The translations under genes were made by a program, and so were the position numbers. A stretch of 64,000 nt of DNA from Raoultibacter phocaeensis (GTDB lineage: Bacteria > Actinomycetota > Coriobacteriia > Coriobacteriales > Eggerthellaceae). Under the pieces are notes generated by a model, which was not told the origin of the DNA, did no database searches, and saw only the letters and a program-made list of their open reading frames with translations. This document shows, in pieces, positions 36,504-46,717 of this stretch; position 1 is the first letter of the stretch, and the number at the start of each line of letters is the position of its first letter. Location of the stretch: positions 992,001 to 1,056,000 of the forward strand of contig NZ_CABDUX010000001.1 of NCBI RefSeq assembly GCF_901411515.1. The letters run 5' to 3'.

Positions 36504-36887
36504 ATGACTGACAGGAACAGACCGCTCTACATGATCAGCGTGGCTGCGGAGCTTGCGGGGGTCCATCCCCAAACGCTGCGCACGTACGAGCAGAAGGGGT
36601 TGGTGACCCCTCAGCGGACGAGCGGAAACACCAGAATGTATTCGCAAGCCGACATCGAGCGGCTCGAGCTCATCAACGAACTGACCGGCGAGGGCATCAA
36701 CTTGGCGGGCGTCATTCGCATCCTCGATCTTCAAGGAAGGCTCGAGGAGCGCGATACCGAACTCGACGACCTGCACAAGAAGGTGCGCCGCCTCGCCGAT
36801 CGCGTCCACGAACTGGAGACGCGCGAAAGCGTGAACTCACTCGTCCGGGCGGAGCCGGGCTCGCTCGCACTGCGCAGGCTTCCCTAA
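36504..36887 (+). CDS. hspR: Heat-shock repressor HspR (MerR family)
   Basis: 127 residues. The MerR-type helix-turn-helix is YMISVAAELAGVHPQTLRTYEQKGLVTPQRTSGNTRMYSQADIERL. The ITGEGINLAGV-like segment (NELTGEGINLAGVIRILDLQ) is diagnostic of HspR. A coiled coil follows. HspR represses the dnaK operon with DnaK as co-repressor, so free DnaK reports chaperone capacity. It is the fourth gene of the cluster. The candidate operator is at 32604-32628. Confidence 0.93.
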   Translation: MTDRNRPLYMISVAAELAGVHPQTLRTYEQKGLVTPQRTSGNTRMYSQADIERLELINELTGEGINLAGVIRILDLQGRLEERDTELDDLHKKVRRLADRVHELETRESVNSLVRAEPGSLALRRLP

Positions 36888-36956
36888 TACATTCCTTATC
36901 ACTGAATACACTGCATGGCTTTTGCCATTGGACAAAAGCGAAGGAGGACAAGCCAT

Positions 36957-39584
<2,628 letters not shown>

Positions 39585-39716
39585 GTCGCCTCGGATACCC
39601 GGGCCCGGCCATTCACACGCGAACAGGGCCGAGTAAGTCCGTTCGGAGCGGCAGGTGCAAACCGAAAGTCGGAAATTAGACCACGCGATGTTTCTGGCGA
39701 ACCATTTGTTCGTGCG

Positions 39717-39753
39717 CAGGACGGGAGATGCGATCTCCCGTCCTGTTGTTTTT
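39717..39753 (+). terminator. Strong intrinsic terminator of the chaperone cluster
   Basis: CAGGACGGGAGAT-GCG-ATCTCCCGTCCTG, a perfect 13-bp stem, followed by TTGTTTTTT. Confidence 0.93.
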
Positions 39754-39796
39754 TCACAAAACCGCATATCGCGTGCACTTGTACTAGAATACCCTC

Positions 39797-39934
39797 ATGC
39801 GGAAACGGACGAGAAAGATCGATCGGAGTATGAAGACCCCTGTCCTGGGGTTCAGCGTGCTGCTGTCGAGCATTCTTTCGTTTCTTCTGTTCCTGTGCAT
39901 TCTCATCGTGCTCACGCGCGTGGTGCTCGGGTAA
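39797..39934 (+). CDS. Small single-helix membrane protein (45 residues), possibly leaderless
   Basis: ATG 39797 to TAA 39932-39934. The first 13 residues are strongly basic (MRKRTRKIDRSMK). A hydrophobic helix of about 28 residues follows (TPVLGFSVLLSSILSFLLFL then CILIVLTRVVLG). There is no ribosome site before the ATG, but TAGAAT (39785-39790) lies 6 nt upstream, where a -10 box would give a leaderless mRNA. An internal ATG at 39830 is an alternative. It precedes trkH by 67 nt in the same direction. It could be an accessory peptide of the K+ transporter; not recognised as a known family. Confidence 0.5.
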   Translation: MRKRTRKIDRSMKTPVLGFSVLLSSILSFLLFLCILIVLTRVVLG

Positions 39935-40001
39935 CTATGGAGACGAGTACGAGAAGGGAACGGCGGCGAGCCTTGTAGGCGAGCTGCGTGCGGAATAGAG
40001 C

Positions 40002-41528
40002 ATGTGGCAGCGTTTTACCTTATATGACGTTCGGGTGATCGGGCACTACCTCGGTGTTCTGATCCTGTTCTTTTCATTCGCGCTCGTGGTTCCGTTGGTC
40101 GTTGCGGTGGCATGCGGTGAATGGAAGCCGGCCACCCATTACCTCATCGCCATCGGCGTTGCGCTGATCCTTGGAAGCGGGCTCAGGTTTCTGCGCATCG
40201 AGCCGGGCCGCTTGAACAGACAGCAAGCGCTCGCTGTCACCGGCCTCGCGTGGATCGTCACCGCATTTGTTGCCGCCATACCGCTTCATCTATCGGGGCA
40301 CTACGCCAATCCGCTCGACGCATTCTTCGACAGCGTTTCGGGCGTTACGACAACCGGCGCGACGGTCATCCAGGACCTCAACCATCTTTCGAACGCCGAC
40401 AACACGTGGCGTTTCGTCATGCATTATCTCGGCGGTTTGGGACTTGTCGTAGTGGCTCTATCGTTTGGGCTGTTCGGCAAGCGAGCCGGGGCGAGCCTGT
40501 ATTCGTCGGAGGGGCGAAGCGAGCACGTCGTGCCGAACGTTGTGCAGACGACGCAGGTAATCGCAAAGATTTCGCTTGCAGTCATCATAGCGGCAACGGC
40601 GATTCTCACGGTGTTGTGTCTGCTGCTCGGCATGGAGCCGTTGCGGGCCTTCTTCCAGAGCGTGTGGCTCGCTATCTCTGGATTTACAACCGGAGGCTTT
40701 GCCCCGATGGGCGAGAGCGTGCTCTACTACCATTCGATCGGCATCGAGGTCGTGCTTATGGTGCTCATGATCATTGGCACCATTAACTTCGTGTTGTATA
40801 CCGAGATTCTGCGCGGGCGTACCGCGACGTTTTTCCGCGATCTCGAAATCCGCACGATGGTCGTATGGCTTGCCATCATGACGCTCGTGTTCGCTGCCGC
40901 GCTTACAGCAACCTCGTCGTTTTCGGATCTTGGAGCGATGCTGCGGCGCGGACTCTTTATGATCATCTCAGCGTTTTCGACGACGGGTTTCCAAAACATT
41001 ACGACAAATCAGCTGACTACCGTGTTCTCTTCGGGTGCGTTTCTTGTCATCGCCGTGGTTATGGCCGTCGGCGGCAGCTCGGGCAGCACGTCGGGCGGTA
41101 TCAAGTTCCAGCGCATCGGTGTGATCGCCAAGTCGATCGTCGTTACCATTAAAGAGGCGCTCGCACCCGATTCGGCGCGCGTCGTGGTCGACTACAACCA
41201 TATCGGCCGTCGCCTCATCTCGCCCGAGCTTGCGAAGAACGCCATGACGGTGTTCACGCTTTACATCATTACCTATGCCGTCGGCTCGCTTGTCGGTATC
41301 GCGTACGGCTACGATGCGACGCAGGCCATCTTCGAATCGGTTGCTATGACGAGCAACGGCGGCGTGACGTCAGGTATCGTGGGTCCCGATATGCCGAAAG
41401 CACTTGAGGTGGTGTATATCTTCCAGATGTGGGCGGGCCGTCTCGAATTCGTGACGCTGCTTGCGCTCATCGTCGAGATCGTGGTGTCGTTCAAGCCGCG
41501 GCGCAGAATGAAGGTGAATGCCTCGTGA
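40002..41528 (+). CDS. trkH: TrkH-type potassium uptake protein
   Basis: 508 residues, about ten membrane segments. The four pore-loop filters of the SKT family are visible: VTTTGATV, FTTGGFAP, FSTTGFQN and TSNGGVTSG, each with its central glycine. GGSSGSTSGGIK, the gating loop after the third filter, is also clear. TrkH normally works with the cytosolic NAD-binding TrkA; no trkA is present in the window. The stop overlaps the GTG of the next gene by 3 nt, so the two are coupled. Confidence 0.93.
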   Translation: MWQRFTLYDVRVIGHYLGVLILFFSFALVVPLVVAVACGEWKPATHYLIAIGVALILGSGLRFLRIEPGRLNRQQALAVTGLAWIVTAFVAAIPLHLSGHYANPLDAFFDSVSGVTTTGATVIQDLNHLSNADNTWRFVMHYLGGLGLVVVALSFGLFGKRAGASLYSSEGRSEHVVPNVVQTTQVIAKISLAVIIAATAILTVLCLLLGMEPLRAFFQSVWLAISGFTTGGFAPMGESVLYYHSIGIEVVLMVLMIIGTINFVLYTEILRGRTATFFRDLEIRTMVVWLAIMTLVFAAALTATSSFSDLGAMLRRGLFMIISAFSTTGFQNITTNQLTTVFSSGAFLVIAVVMAVGGSSGSTSGGIKFQRIGVIAKSIVVTIKEALAPDSARVVVDYNHIGRRLISPELAKNAMTVFTLYIITYAVGSLVGIAYGYDATQAIFESVAMTSNGGVTSGIVGPDMPKALEVVYIFQMWAGRLEFVTLLALIVEIVVSFKPRRRMKVNAS

Positions 41529-42196
41529 GGTTGTATCGTATCGACAAAACGACGCGCGATTGCCAAAGTGCACCTTCCGAGCGCAGATGTGATGCTTTGA
41601 CGGGTCCGAACCGCGCATCGGCCGTTGCCGTTTTCGCCTTCGCAGTGCTGATCGCTTGCGTGATGCTCGTTTCGCCCGCGTTCGCCTTCGCCGAGGGGGA
41701 GGAAGACGAGAACGTGGTGAATCCCCAGCAGCTTCCCGACAGTTCGTTCATCTTCGACACGAGCATCACCGATCTCAACTCCGCCGATTCGTATTTCGAC
41801 AAGCAGACCGTTCAGGTAGTCGGCGAGGCGGTCGGCGATGCCATCGCGGTCGAGGGCGATCCCGGGCATAAGTGGATCACGCTCATGTCGTCCAACTCCG
41901 ATTCGAACGCCTCAGTTTCGGTGTTCATGACCAACGAACAGGCCGAGCGGATCGACACGTTCGGCCGCTACGGCACGACAGGTACGATGCTCCAAGTGCG
42001 CGGCACGTTCTACCTTGTGTGCCCCGAGCATAGCGGCCTTACCGACCTCCACGCCACGCATGTGAGTGTGGTCGAGAAGGGCAAGCACCATCCCGACGAA
42101 CTCAATCCGAACGCGTTCATACCGGGGGCGGTGCTCGTTGTGATCGGGCTTTTGGTCACAGGTATGTTCTACTGGCTGCGGGAGAGGCGGCGCTAG
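41525..42196 (+). CDS. Membrane protein with N- and C-terminal helices and a predicted outside OB-like domain
   Basis: 223 residues from GTG 41525, inside the trkH stop, with AAGGTGA upstream. A hydrophobic segment at about 31-54 (AVAVFAFAVLIACVMLVSPAFAFA) is followed by an extracellular domain (YFDKQTVQVVGEAVGDAI, HKWITLMSSNSDSNASVSVFM, LQVRGTFYLVCPEHSG), then a helix at about 195-214 and RERRR. The beta-rich core resembles an OB-type fold; inference. It lies between trkH and rsgA in a tight operon. No known family. Confidence 0.7.
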   Translation: MRLYRIDKTTRDCQSAPSERRCDALTGPNRASAVAVFAFAVLIACVMLVSPAFAFAEGEEDENVVNPQQLPDSSFIFDTSITDLNSADSYFDKQTVQVVGEAVGDAIAVEGDPGHKWITLMSSNSDSNASVSVFMTNEQAERIDTFGRYGTTGTMLQVRGTFYLVCPEHSGLTDLHATHVSVVEKGKHHPDELNPNAFIPGAVLVVIGLLVTGMFYWLRERRR

Positions 42197-42197
42197 C

Positions 42198-43169
42198 GTG
42201 GTCGAAGGCCAGGTCGTCAAGCTTGACAGGGGTTTTCCGCTTGTTCGTACGCAGGAAGGCGACGAGCTTCGCTGCAAGCACGCGACGGCGCTCGTGAAGG
42301 GCGAGAAGGTCAGGGCCGTTATCGGCGACAAGGTGCTCATCGATGTTCCCGAAGGGCACGACAAGGCCATCATCGCAGAGATTCTGCCGCGCGATACCGT
42401 GTTCGTGCGCAAGGATCCGACCGAGCGGGCGCTTCCCCAAGTGCTCGCCGCTAATTTCGACCGCGTGATCGTTGCGCAGCCGATTTCCGATGTCAATATG
42501 AGGCGGCTCGAGCGTGAATTGGTACTGGCTCACGAGACGGGGGTCGAGGTGGCCGTCGTGCTTACGAAGGCTGATCTGGCTGCAAGCGACGAAGATGCCG
42601 AGCGCATTGCAGAAGAGGTGCGCGGGCTCGTGGGCGCGAACGATACCGTGCTCGTCGTGTCGGCCGAAGAGCCTGAAAGCATTGCTGCTGTACGCGAGCT
42701 CATGGCGCCGAAGACTACGACGGTGCTCATCGGCAAGAGCGGGGTGGGAAAATCGAGCCTCGTGAATTTGCTGGTGGGCGATGAGGTACAGGCAACGGCC
42801 GAAGTGCGCGAGGTCGACGGTAAGGGGCGGCATACCACCGTGAGCCGCGAGATGATCGACGTGCCTGGCGGTGGGTGCGTCGTAGACATGCCCGGCGTGC
42901 GGGGCTTGGGCCTGTGGGATGCCGAAAGCGGTATCGAAGCGGCGTTTTCGGATATCGAGGAGCTCGCCGAGCAGTGCAAGTTCAGGGATTGCCGTCACGA
43001 AGAAGAGCCCGGGTGCGCTGTGCGCCGTGCCGTCGAGGCGGGCGAGCTTTCGCCGGTGCGGCTTGACTCCTACCACGCCCTTCGCACCGAGACGGCAGAG
43101 ATCAAAGAGCGCCGCGAAGAGGCCTCTCGCATTCGCTCGCGTCGGGGGCACCCGAGGCGGCGCACGTAA
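42198..43169 (+). CDS. rsgA: Ribosome small-subunit GTPase RsgA
   Basis: 323 residues from GTG 42198, 1 nt after the previous stop. An OB-fold domain (1-70) precedes a circularly permuted GTPase: G4 TKAD, G1 GKSGVGKSS, G3 DMPGVRG. The C-terminal zinc site is C-x4-C-x-H-x5-C (CKFRDCRHEEEPGC). RsgA checks late 30S assembly. The end is unusually Arg-rich (SRRGHPRRRT), likely RNA-binding. Confidence 0.95.
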   Translation: MVEGQVVKLDRGFPLVRTQEGDELRCKHATALVKGEKVRAVIGDKVLIDVPEGHDKAIIAEILPRDTVFVRKDPTERALPQVLAANFDRVIVAQPISDVNMRRLERELVLAHETGVEVAVVLTKADLAASDEDAERIAEEVRGLVGANDTVLVVSAEEPESIAAVRELMAPKTTTVLIGKSGVGKSSLVNLLVGDEVQATAEVREVDGKGRHTTVSREMIDVPGGGCVVDMPGVRGLGLWDAESGIEAAFSDIEELAEQCKFRDCRHEEEPGCAVRRAVEAGELSPVRLDSYHALRTETAEIKERREEASRIRSRRGHPRRRT

Positions 43170-43208
43170 GTTTTCGACCCTGGATGCCGGTCGCGAGGCG
43201 AAAGGCTC

Positions 43209-44201
43209 CTAGTCGCCGATCTCTTCAGCAAATCGGGCGACCTCGGCAGAGGTGAGCACCAGTTCGGTGGGCTTGCCTTCGACGCGCCGGAAGAAGAAGC
43301 GCACATAATGGCCCACTACGTAGAGCACCATCACGCTGGCGAAGATGGTTTCGATCGAGATGAGCACGTGGATGGCAGCGAATGCCGGGCCGCTGAAGCC
43401 CAATCCCTCGAAATACGTTACCGCCTTCAGGAGGGCAGATGCTGCGATAACGAAAGGGAAGGTCATGGCCGCGTAGCTCGGATAGAATTTGATGCGGAGG
43501 ATCTTCGGCAACTGGCTCAGCACGAGTGCTAAGAAGGCTTGGGCGAGCACCGCCATCGCGCCCACCAGATACGCGTTGGGCTCAGGCGTGACGGCAAGGT
43601 AGCCCGCAAGCGAAAGGCTCATGGGGGCGGCGTAGATGCAGAAAAGCGGTTTTGCCGCCTCGGGAACCTCGTGCTTCGCGTAGCGGAGGCCTACGATGAC
43701 AAGCAGAGCCAGGTAGCAGATGAACCCGAACCAGAAGATAGCCGTACCTACGAGCTCCATGCCGAACACCGGTGAGGTGAGCGATGCCACGATGATGCCG
43801 ACGTATGCGATGAAGTGGGTGGGAAATACCTGTTCCAAACGAAAGTTCATCGTAAACGTGTACGTGAACCATCCCATGAGGGCGAAGTGGCCGAGCACCG
43901 AAAAAACCCATATCGCGAATGCGGCGTCAAAGGCTACCGGTGCGAGGTAGGTAGCAAGCTGCATGCACGTCATGAACAGCGCAGCGCTGACGGCGGCGAA
44001 TATGGGGTTGGTGAGATCTTCACGGATCATGCGGGGAAACAGGACGATCTTTGCGACAAGCAAAAGCACCATGACGAAGCTCAAAGAACCTGCGACGATG
44101 TGGAACACCTCGGAAAGCGGCTGTAACAGGATGCCGAGCGCAACGAGGCCGAGCGCAACCCCAGCGGTCGGAATCGGTACTTTCTGAATGATGCTCTTCA
44201 C
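43209..44201 (-). CDS. TDT-family transporter (TehA/SLAC1-like)
   Basis: 330 residues from GTG 44201, with GGAGAA upstream; the longer frame to 44351 starts outside any ribosome site. Ten hydrophobic segments fill the chain (ALGLVALGILLQPL, AFAIWVFSVLGHFALMGWF, PTHFIAYVGIIVASLTSPV, FYPSYAAMTFPFVIAASALL). PTHFIAYVGI and YAAMTFPFVIAA match the tellurite-resistance/dicarboxylate transporter family. It may carry a small anion or organic acid. It is divergent from a LysR regulator, its probable controller. Confidence 0.82.
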   Translation of the reverse strand: MKSIIQKVPIPTAGVALGLVALGILLQPLSEVFHIVAGSLSFVMVLLLVAKIVLFPRMIREDLTNPIFAAVSAALFMTCMQLATYLAPVAFDAAFAIWVFSVLGHFALMGWFTYTFTMNFRLEQVFPTHFIAYVGIIVASLTSPVFGMELVGTAIFWFGFICYLALLVIVGLRYAKHEVPEAAKPLFCIYAAPMSLSLAGYLAVTPEPNAYLVGAMAVLAQAFLALVLSQLPKILRIKFYPSYAAMTFPFVIAASALLKAVTYFEGLGFSGPAFAAIHVLISIETIFASVMVLYVVGHYVRFFFRRVEGKPTELVLTSAEVARFAEEIGD

Positions 44202-44288
44202 GGTTGTTCTCCTAACCTGGCTTGCGCGAATCGATCCTGCATGCGATGTGTCGTCCGCTATTGTCGCACTGCCCTGGCAAAAGTTAAA

Positions 44289-44326
44289 CTTATTATATAT
44301 TATGTATCCATAAGCAGAGCTTATAG
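44289..44326. promoter_or_regulatory. LysR-type binding site between the TDT and LysR genes
   Basis: ATAAGC-AGA-GCTTAT (44310-44324) contains the T-N11-A LysR box with perfect symmetry. A further CTTAT half-site lies at 44289-44293. The position, 33 nt before the LysR ATG and about 110 nt before the TDT start, fits autoregulation plus control of the transporter. Confidence 0.7.
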
Positions 44327-44356
44327 ACGCGTTCTTGAGATGACGAGGCATACCCC

Positions 44357-45244
44357 ATGCAGGATTTTAGGACAGAGACCTTCCTTGACGTGTGCGAGAC
44401 CCTGAGCTACACACGGAGCGCACAAAGGCTCAACATTACGCAGCCTGCGGTATCGCAGCATATTTCATTTCTTGAGAGCGCGTACGGCACTAAGCTGTTC
44501 AGGTACCGAAACCGACGGCTCGAGCTGACCGATGCGGGCAAGGTCTTGCGCGATGCGCTTGCGGTCATGGTGCACGATGAACGGCTGGTGAAAGAGCTTA
44601 TCGCATCGCTGTCGGGTGGTCGGCGCTCGCTTGGGATCGGCGTGACGATGACCGCAGGGGAGTACGTTATCGCGAAGCCCTTGGCACGGTTTCTCAAACA
44701 GCGGCCCGATCTGCAGGCAAAAATCGTCGCGTCCGATACCGATCGGCTTCTTGGCATGCTGCGCGACGGCACGCTTGATTGCGCGTTCGTGGAGGGGTTC
44801 TTCGATAAGAACGAATACGATTGGGAAGTGTTCTGCGCCGAAAGGCTCGTGGCCGTGTGCGCACCGAACCATCGGTTTGCTGCAACGCCGCAGTATCTCG
44901 AAGATCTGCTCGGCGAGCATCTGCTGGTGCGGGAGAGTGGTTCGGGCACGCGTGCTGTGCTCGAACATGCCCTCGGCGCGCGCAACCTGGTTCCCGCCAG
45001 CTTCGCGCGTACGACCGAGGTAACGAGCTTGGGTATCATTAAGACGCTCGTAGAAGCCGATTACGGCATCGCGTTTCTTTACGAGCCGGCGGTGCGGATG
45101 GAGTGCGAAGCGGGTACGCTGCGTATCGTCGAGCTTGAAGATACGCCGATCGCCCATGACATGACGTTCATCTGGCTCAAAGGGAGCTTCTTTAGCGACG
45201 AGTTCCGCGGGCTCATCGCCGAACTCGAGGCGTGCGCTTTATAG
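44357..45244 (+). CDS. LysR-family transcriptional regulator
   Basis: 295 residues, standard size. The winged helix-turn-helix is in 1-60 (TFLDVCETLSYTRSAQRLNITQPAVSQHISFLESAYGTKLF). The effector-binding periplasmic-type domain follows (SLGIGVTMTAGEYVIAKPL, LVRESGSGTRAVLEHAL, VEADYGIAFLYEPAV). GSGTR is a loop that often contacts the ligand. Divergent from the TDT transporter with a LysR box between, so it probably activates that transporter in response to the carried acid or anion. Confidence 0.93.
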   Translation: MQDFRTETFLDVCETLSYTRSAQRLNITQPAVSQHISFLESAYGTKLFRYRNRRLELTDAGKVLRDALAVMVHDERLVKELIASLSGGRRSLGIGVTMTAGEYVIAKPLARFLKQRPDLQAKIVASDTDRLLGMLRDGTLDCAFVEGFFDKNEYDWEVFCAERLVAVCAPNHRFAATPQYLEDLLGEHLLVRESGSGTRAVLEHALGARNLVPASFARTTEVTSLGIIKTLVEADYGIAFLYEPAVRMECEAGTLRIVELEDTPIAHDMTFIWLKGSFFSDEFRGLIAELEACAL

Positions 45245-45307
45245 AAAAGTGTGCGTAGGGGCAAGTTTGCTTGTATTCGTGCAGAAACGATTTTGACCCC
45301 TGGGATC

Positions 45308-45505
45308 TTACGCAGGCTGCGCTTTCGTTTCCGCATCGTCTGCATCGGTTTCGTCATCGAACTTCTCGTCAGTACGGGCGCGCAGTTTCTTAACCGAACG
45401 GCCGAGCATTCCCCCAAGTTTGGGAAGGTTCTTCGGTCCGAAGATAAGCAGCACTACCACTAAGATCAGCACAAGCTCAGGTATGCCCAGTCCGAACAGT
45501 TTCAT
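45308..45505 (-). CDS. tatA: Twin-arginine translocase subunit TatA/E
   Basis: 65 residues from ATG 45505, 6 nt after AAGGAG. One membrane helix (LGIPELVLILVVVLLIFGP) with the Phe-Gly-Pro hinge is followed by an amphipathic helix (KNLPKLGGMLGRSVKKLRA) and an acidic tail. TatA rings form the pore for folded Tat substrates such as the two Tat-signal enzymes in this window. Monocistronic; tatB/C lie elsewhere. Confidence 0.93.
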   Translation of the reverse strand: MKLFGLGIPELVLILVVVLLIFGPKNLPKLGGMLGRSVKKLRARTDEKFDDETDADDAETKAQPA

Positions 45506-45589
45506 GGCAGCTCCTTTCGCATACGGCATGCGGCGGTTCTTGCAGCCGTCGCCACTGAGCCATTAAAGCACAGATAGATTAGAGTGGCA

Positions 45590-45616
45590 ATAATTTTATA
45601 GTCACTATAAAATTAT
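45590..45616. promoter_or_regulatory. 27-bp perfect palindrome, candidate TetR operator
   Basis: ATAATTTTATAGT, central C, ACTATAAAATTAT. It lies between the divergent tatA and tetR-like genes, about 85 nt from each. Length and AT-rich composition are typical of TetR-family operators and it overlaps potential -10 sequences. A single regulator dimer or pair of dimers could control both genes. Confidence 0.75.
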
Positions 45617-45697
45617 AGGACACATACCGCACAATGCCGAACCGTTTCGTATAATGCCTAGGTACGGTACGAGGCGAGTATCAAATGAGGTGCGAAG

Positions 45698-46333
45698 GTG
45701 GATTCGGAACGCGACTGCAAGAGCGAGGGATTGAGGGAGCGCAAGCGCCGTCAGACGCGCGAAGCCATCGAACGCGCTGCCATCACGCTTGTCGGGGAGC
45801 GCGGCTATGCTGCGGTTACGGTTGATGATATCTGCGCTCGCGTTGGCATATCCCAAGGAACGTTCTTCAACTATTTTCCTACGAAGGATGCAGCCATCGT
45901 GGGCATGGGGATCTTCAGCCTCAACGACGAGGCGGTGTTCGTTGCGCTCGACCGATATATGCCGGCGACGCTCTTCCACGCGGTGCTGAGCCTGTTTCTC
46001 GACATCGTGCGCGGGTTCGATTGGGAGGGCGACATTGCGAAGCTACGCATCGAACTCGTTAAGGAAACTCCTGAGCTCATGAAGCTTTTCCTCAACAACA
46101 GCTTCGAGTACGTCGACGCCTTTCGCGCGAGCGTTGCGGCATATCTTGCGCAGCACGACGAGTTGCGCGCCTGCACCGATACGCTCGATGCAGCAGACGA
46201 GGCGAGCGCCGTGGTTTCCCATGCGCTTGAGGCGGCGAAATTCGCCCTGTATCAGGCAACGAAGCGACAAGGATCGGCTTTGATGAGTGCAAGCGAGGTG
46301 GAAGCGGTGCTTCGATCCCTGCTTGGGCGATAA
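45698..46333 (+). CDS. TetR-family regulator
   Basis: 211 residues from GTG 45698 with GAGGTGCGAAG upstream. The N-terminal helix-turn-helix is RERKRRQTREAIERAAITLVGERGYAAVTVDDICARVGISQGTFFNYFPTKD. The ligand domain is all-helical and not assignable. The palindrome at 45590-45616 is its likely operator. No efflux gene adjoins it, so it may regulate itself, tatA or the surface protein downstream. Confidence 0.9.
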   Translation: MDSERDCKSEGLRERKRRQTREAIERAAITLVGERGYAAVTVDDICARVGISQGTFFNYFPTKDAAIVGMGIFSLNDEAVFVALDRYMPATLFHAVLSLFLDIVRGFDWEGDIAKLRIELVKETPELMKLFLNNSFEYVDAFRASVAAYLAQHDELRACTDTLDAADEASAVVSHALEAAKFALYQATKRQGSALMSASEVEAVLRSLLGR

Positions 46334-46492
46334 CCGTTCATTCCCAGTTTACAGGGTTTAACCTGCGCCGATGTTGGCACCTTTCCCTTTTAAGACGACG
46401 CTATGCAAACTATTCTTCGGCGCGAAAACGTCTCGCCGCTTCCATTTATGTAAAAAGTTATGGAAATTATAGAACAACCTATGTAAATGCTA

Positions 46493-46615
46493 TTGTAAAG
46501 GAAGTTACCTTTCTGTAAACTAATTGTCATGGGATTGGTATCAATCTAATCCCAGCTATTTGACAATCGATATCGCATACATCGAAGGACGCCTCGGGCG
46601 TCTTTCGTCTTTTTT
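46493..46615 (+). ncRNA. Candidate short terminated leader or sRNA upstream of the surface protein
   Basis: TTGTAA (46493-46498), 17 bp, TAAACT (46516-46521) could start transcription near 46528. The transcript would open with a hairpin (TGGGATT at 46530-46536 pairing with AATCCCA at 46548-46554). It would end at GACGCC-TCG-GGCGTC (46588-46602) with a T-rich tail. The unit of about 85 nt has no open frame and ends about 100 nt before the gene at 46718, as expected of an attenuator. The promoter is weak, so this is tentative. Confidence 0.4.
46588..46615 (+). terminator. Intrinsic terminator upstream of the surface-protein gene
   Basis: GACGCC-TCG-GGCGTC stem followed by TTTCGTCTTTTTT. It may end the TetR transcript or the candidate leader. 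Confidence 0.8.
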
Positions 46616-46717
46616 GGGCTAAAGATGACGAAAGATCTTATATATACGTACAGAGCTGCTTGTCATCCTGTTCGGCGCACAGAAGAACGTGATATCGGTG
46701 CAGTGACAGGAGGCATT

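Noticed and set aside
46334-46717. c-di-GMP or other known riboswitch before the surface-protein gene
   Set aside because: None of the conserved core motifs of known classes was recognised; only hairpins and a terminator are present.
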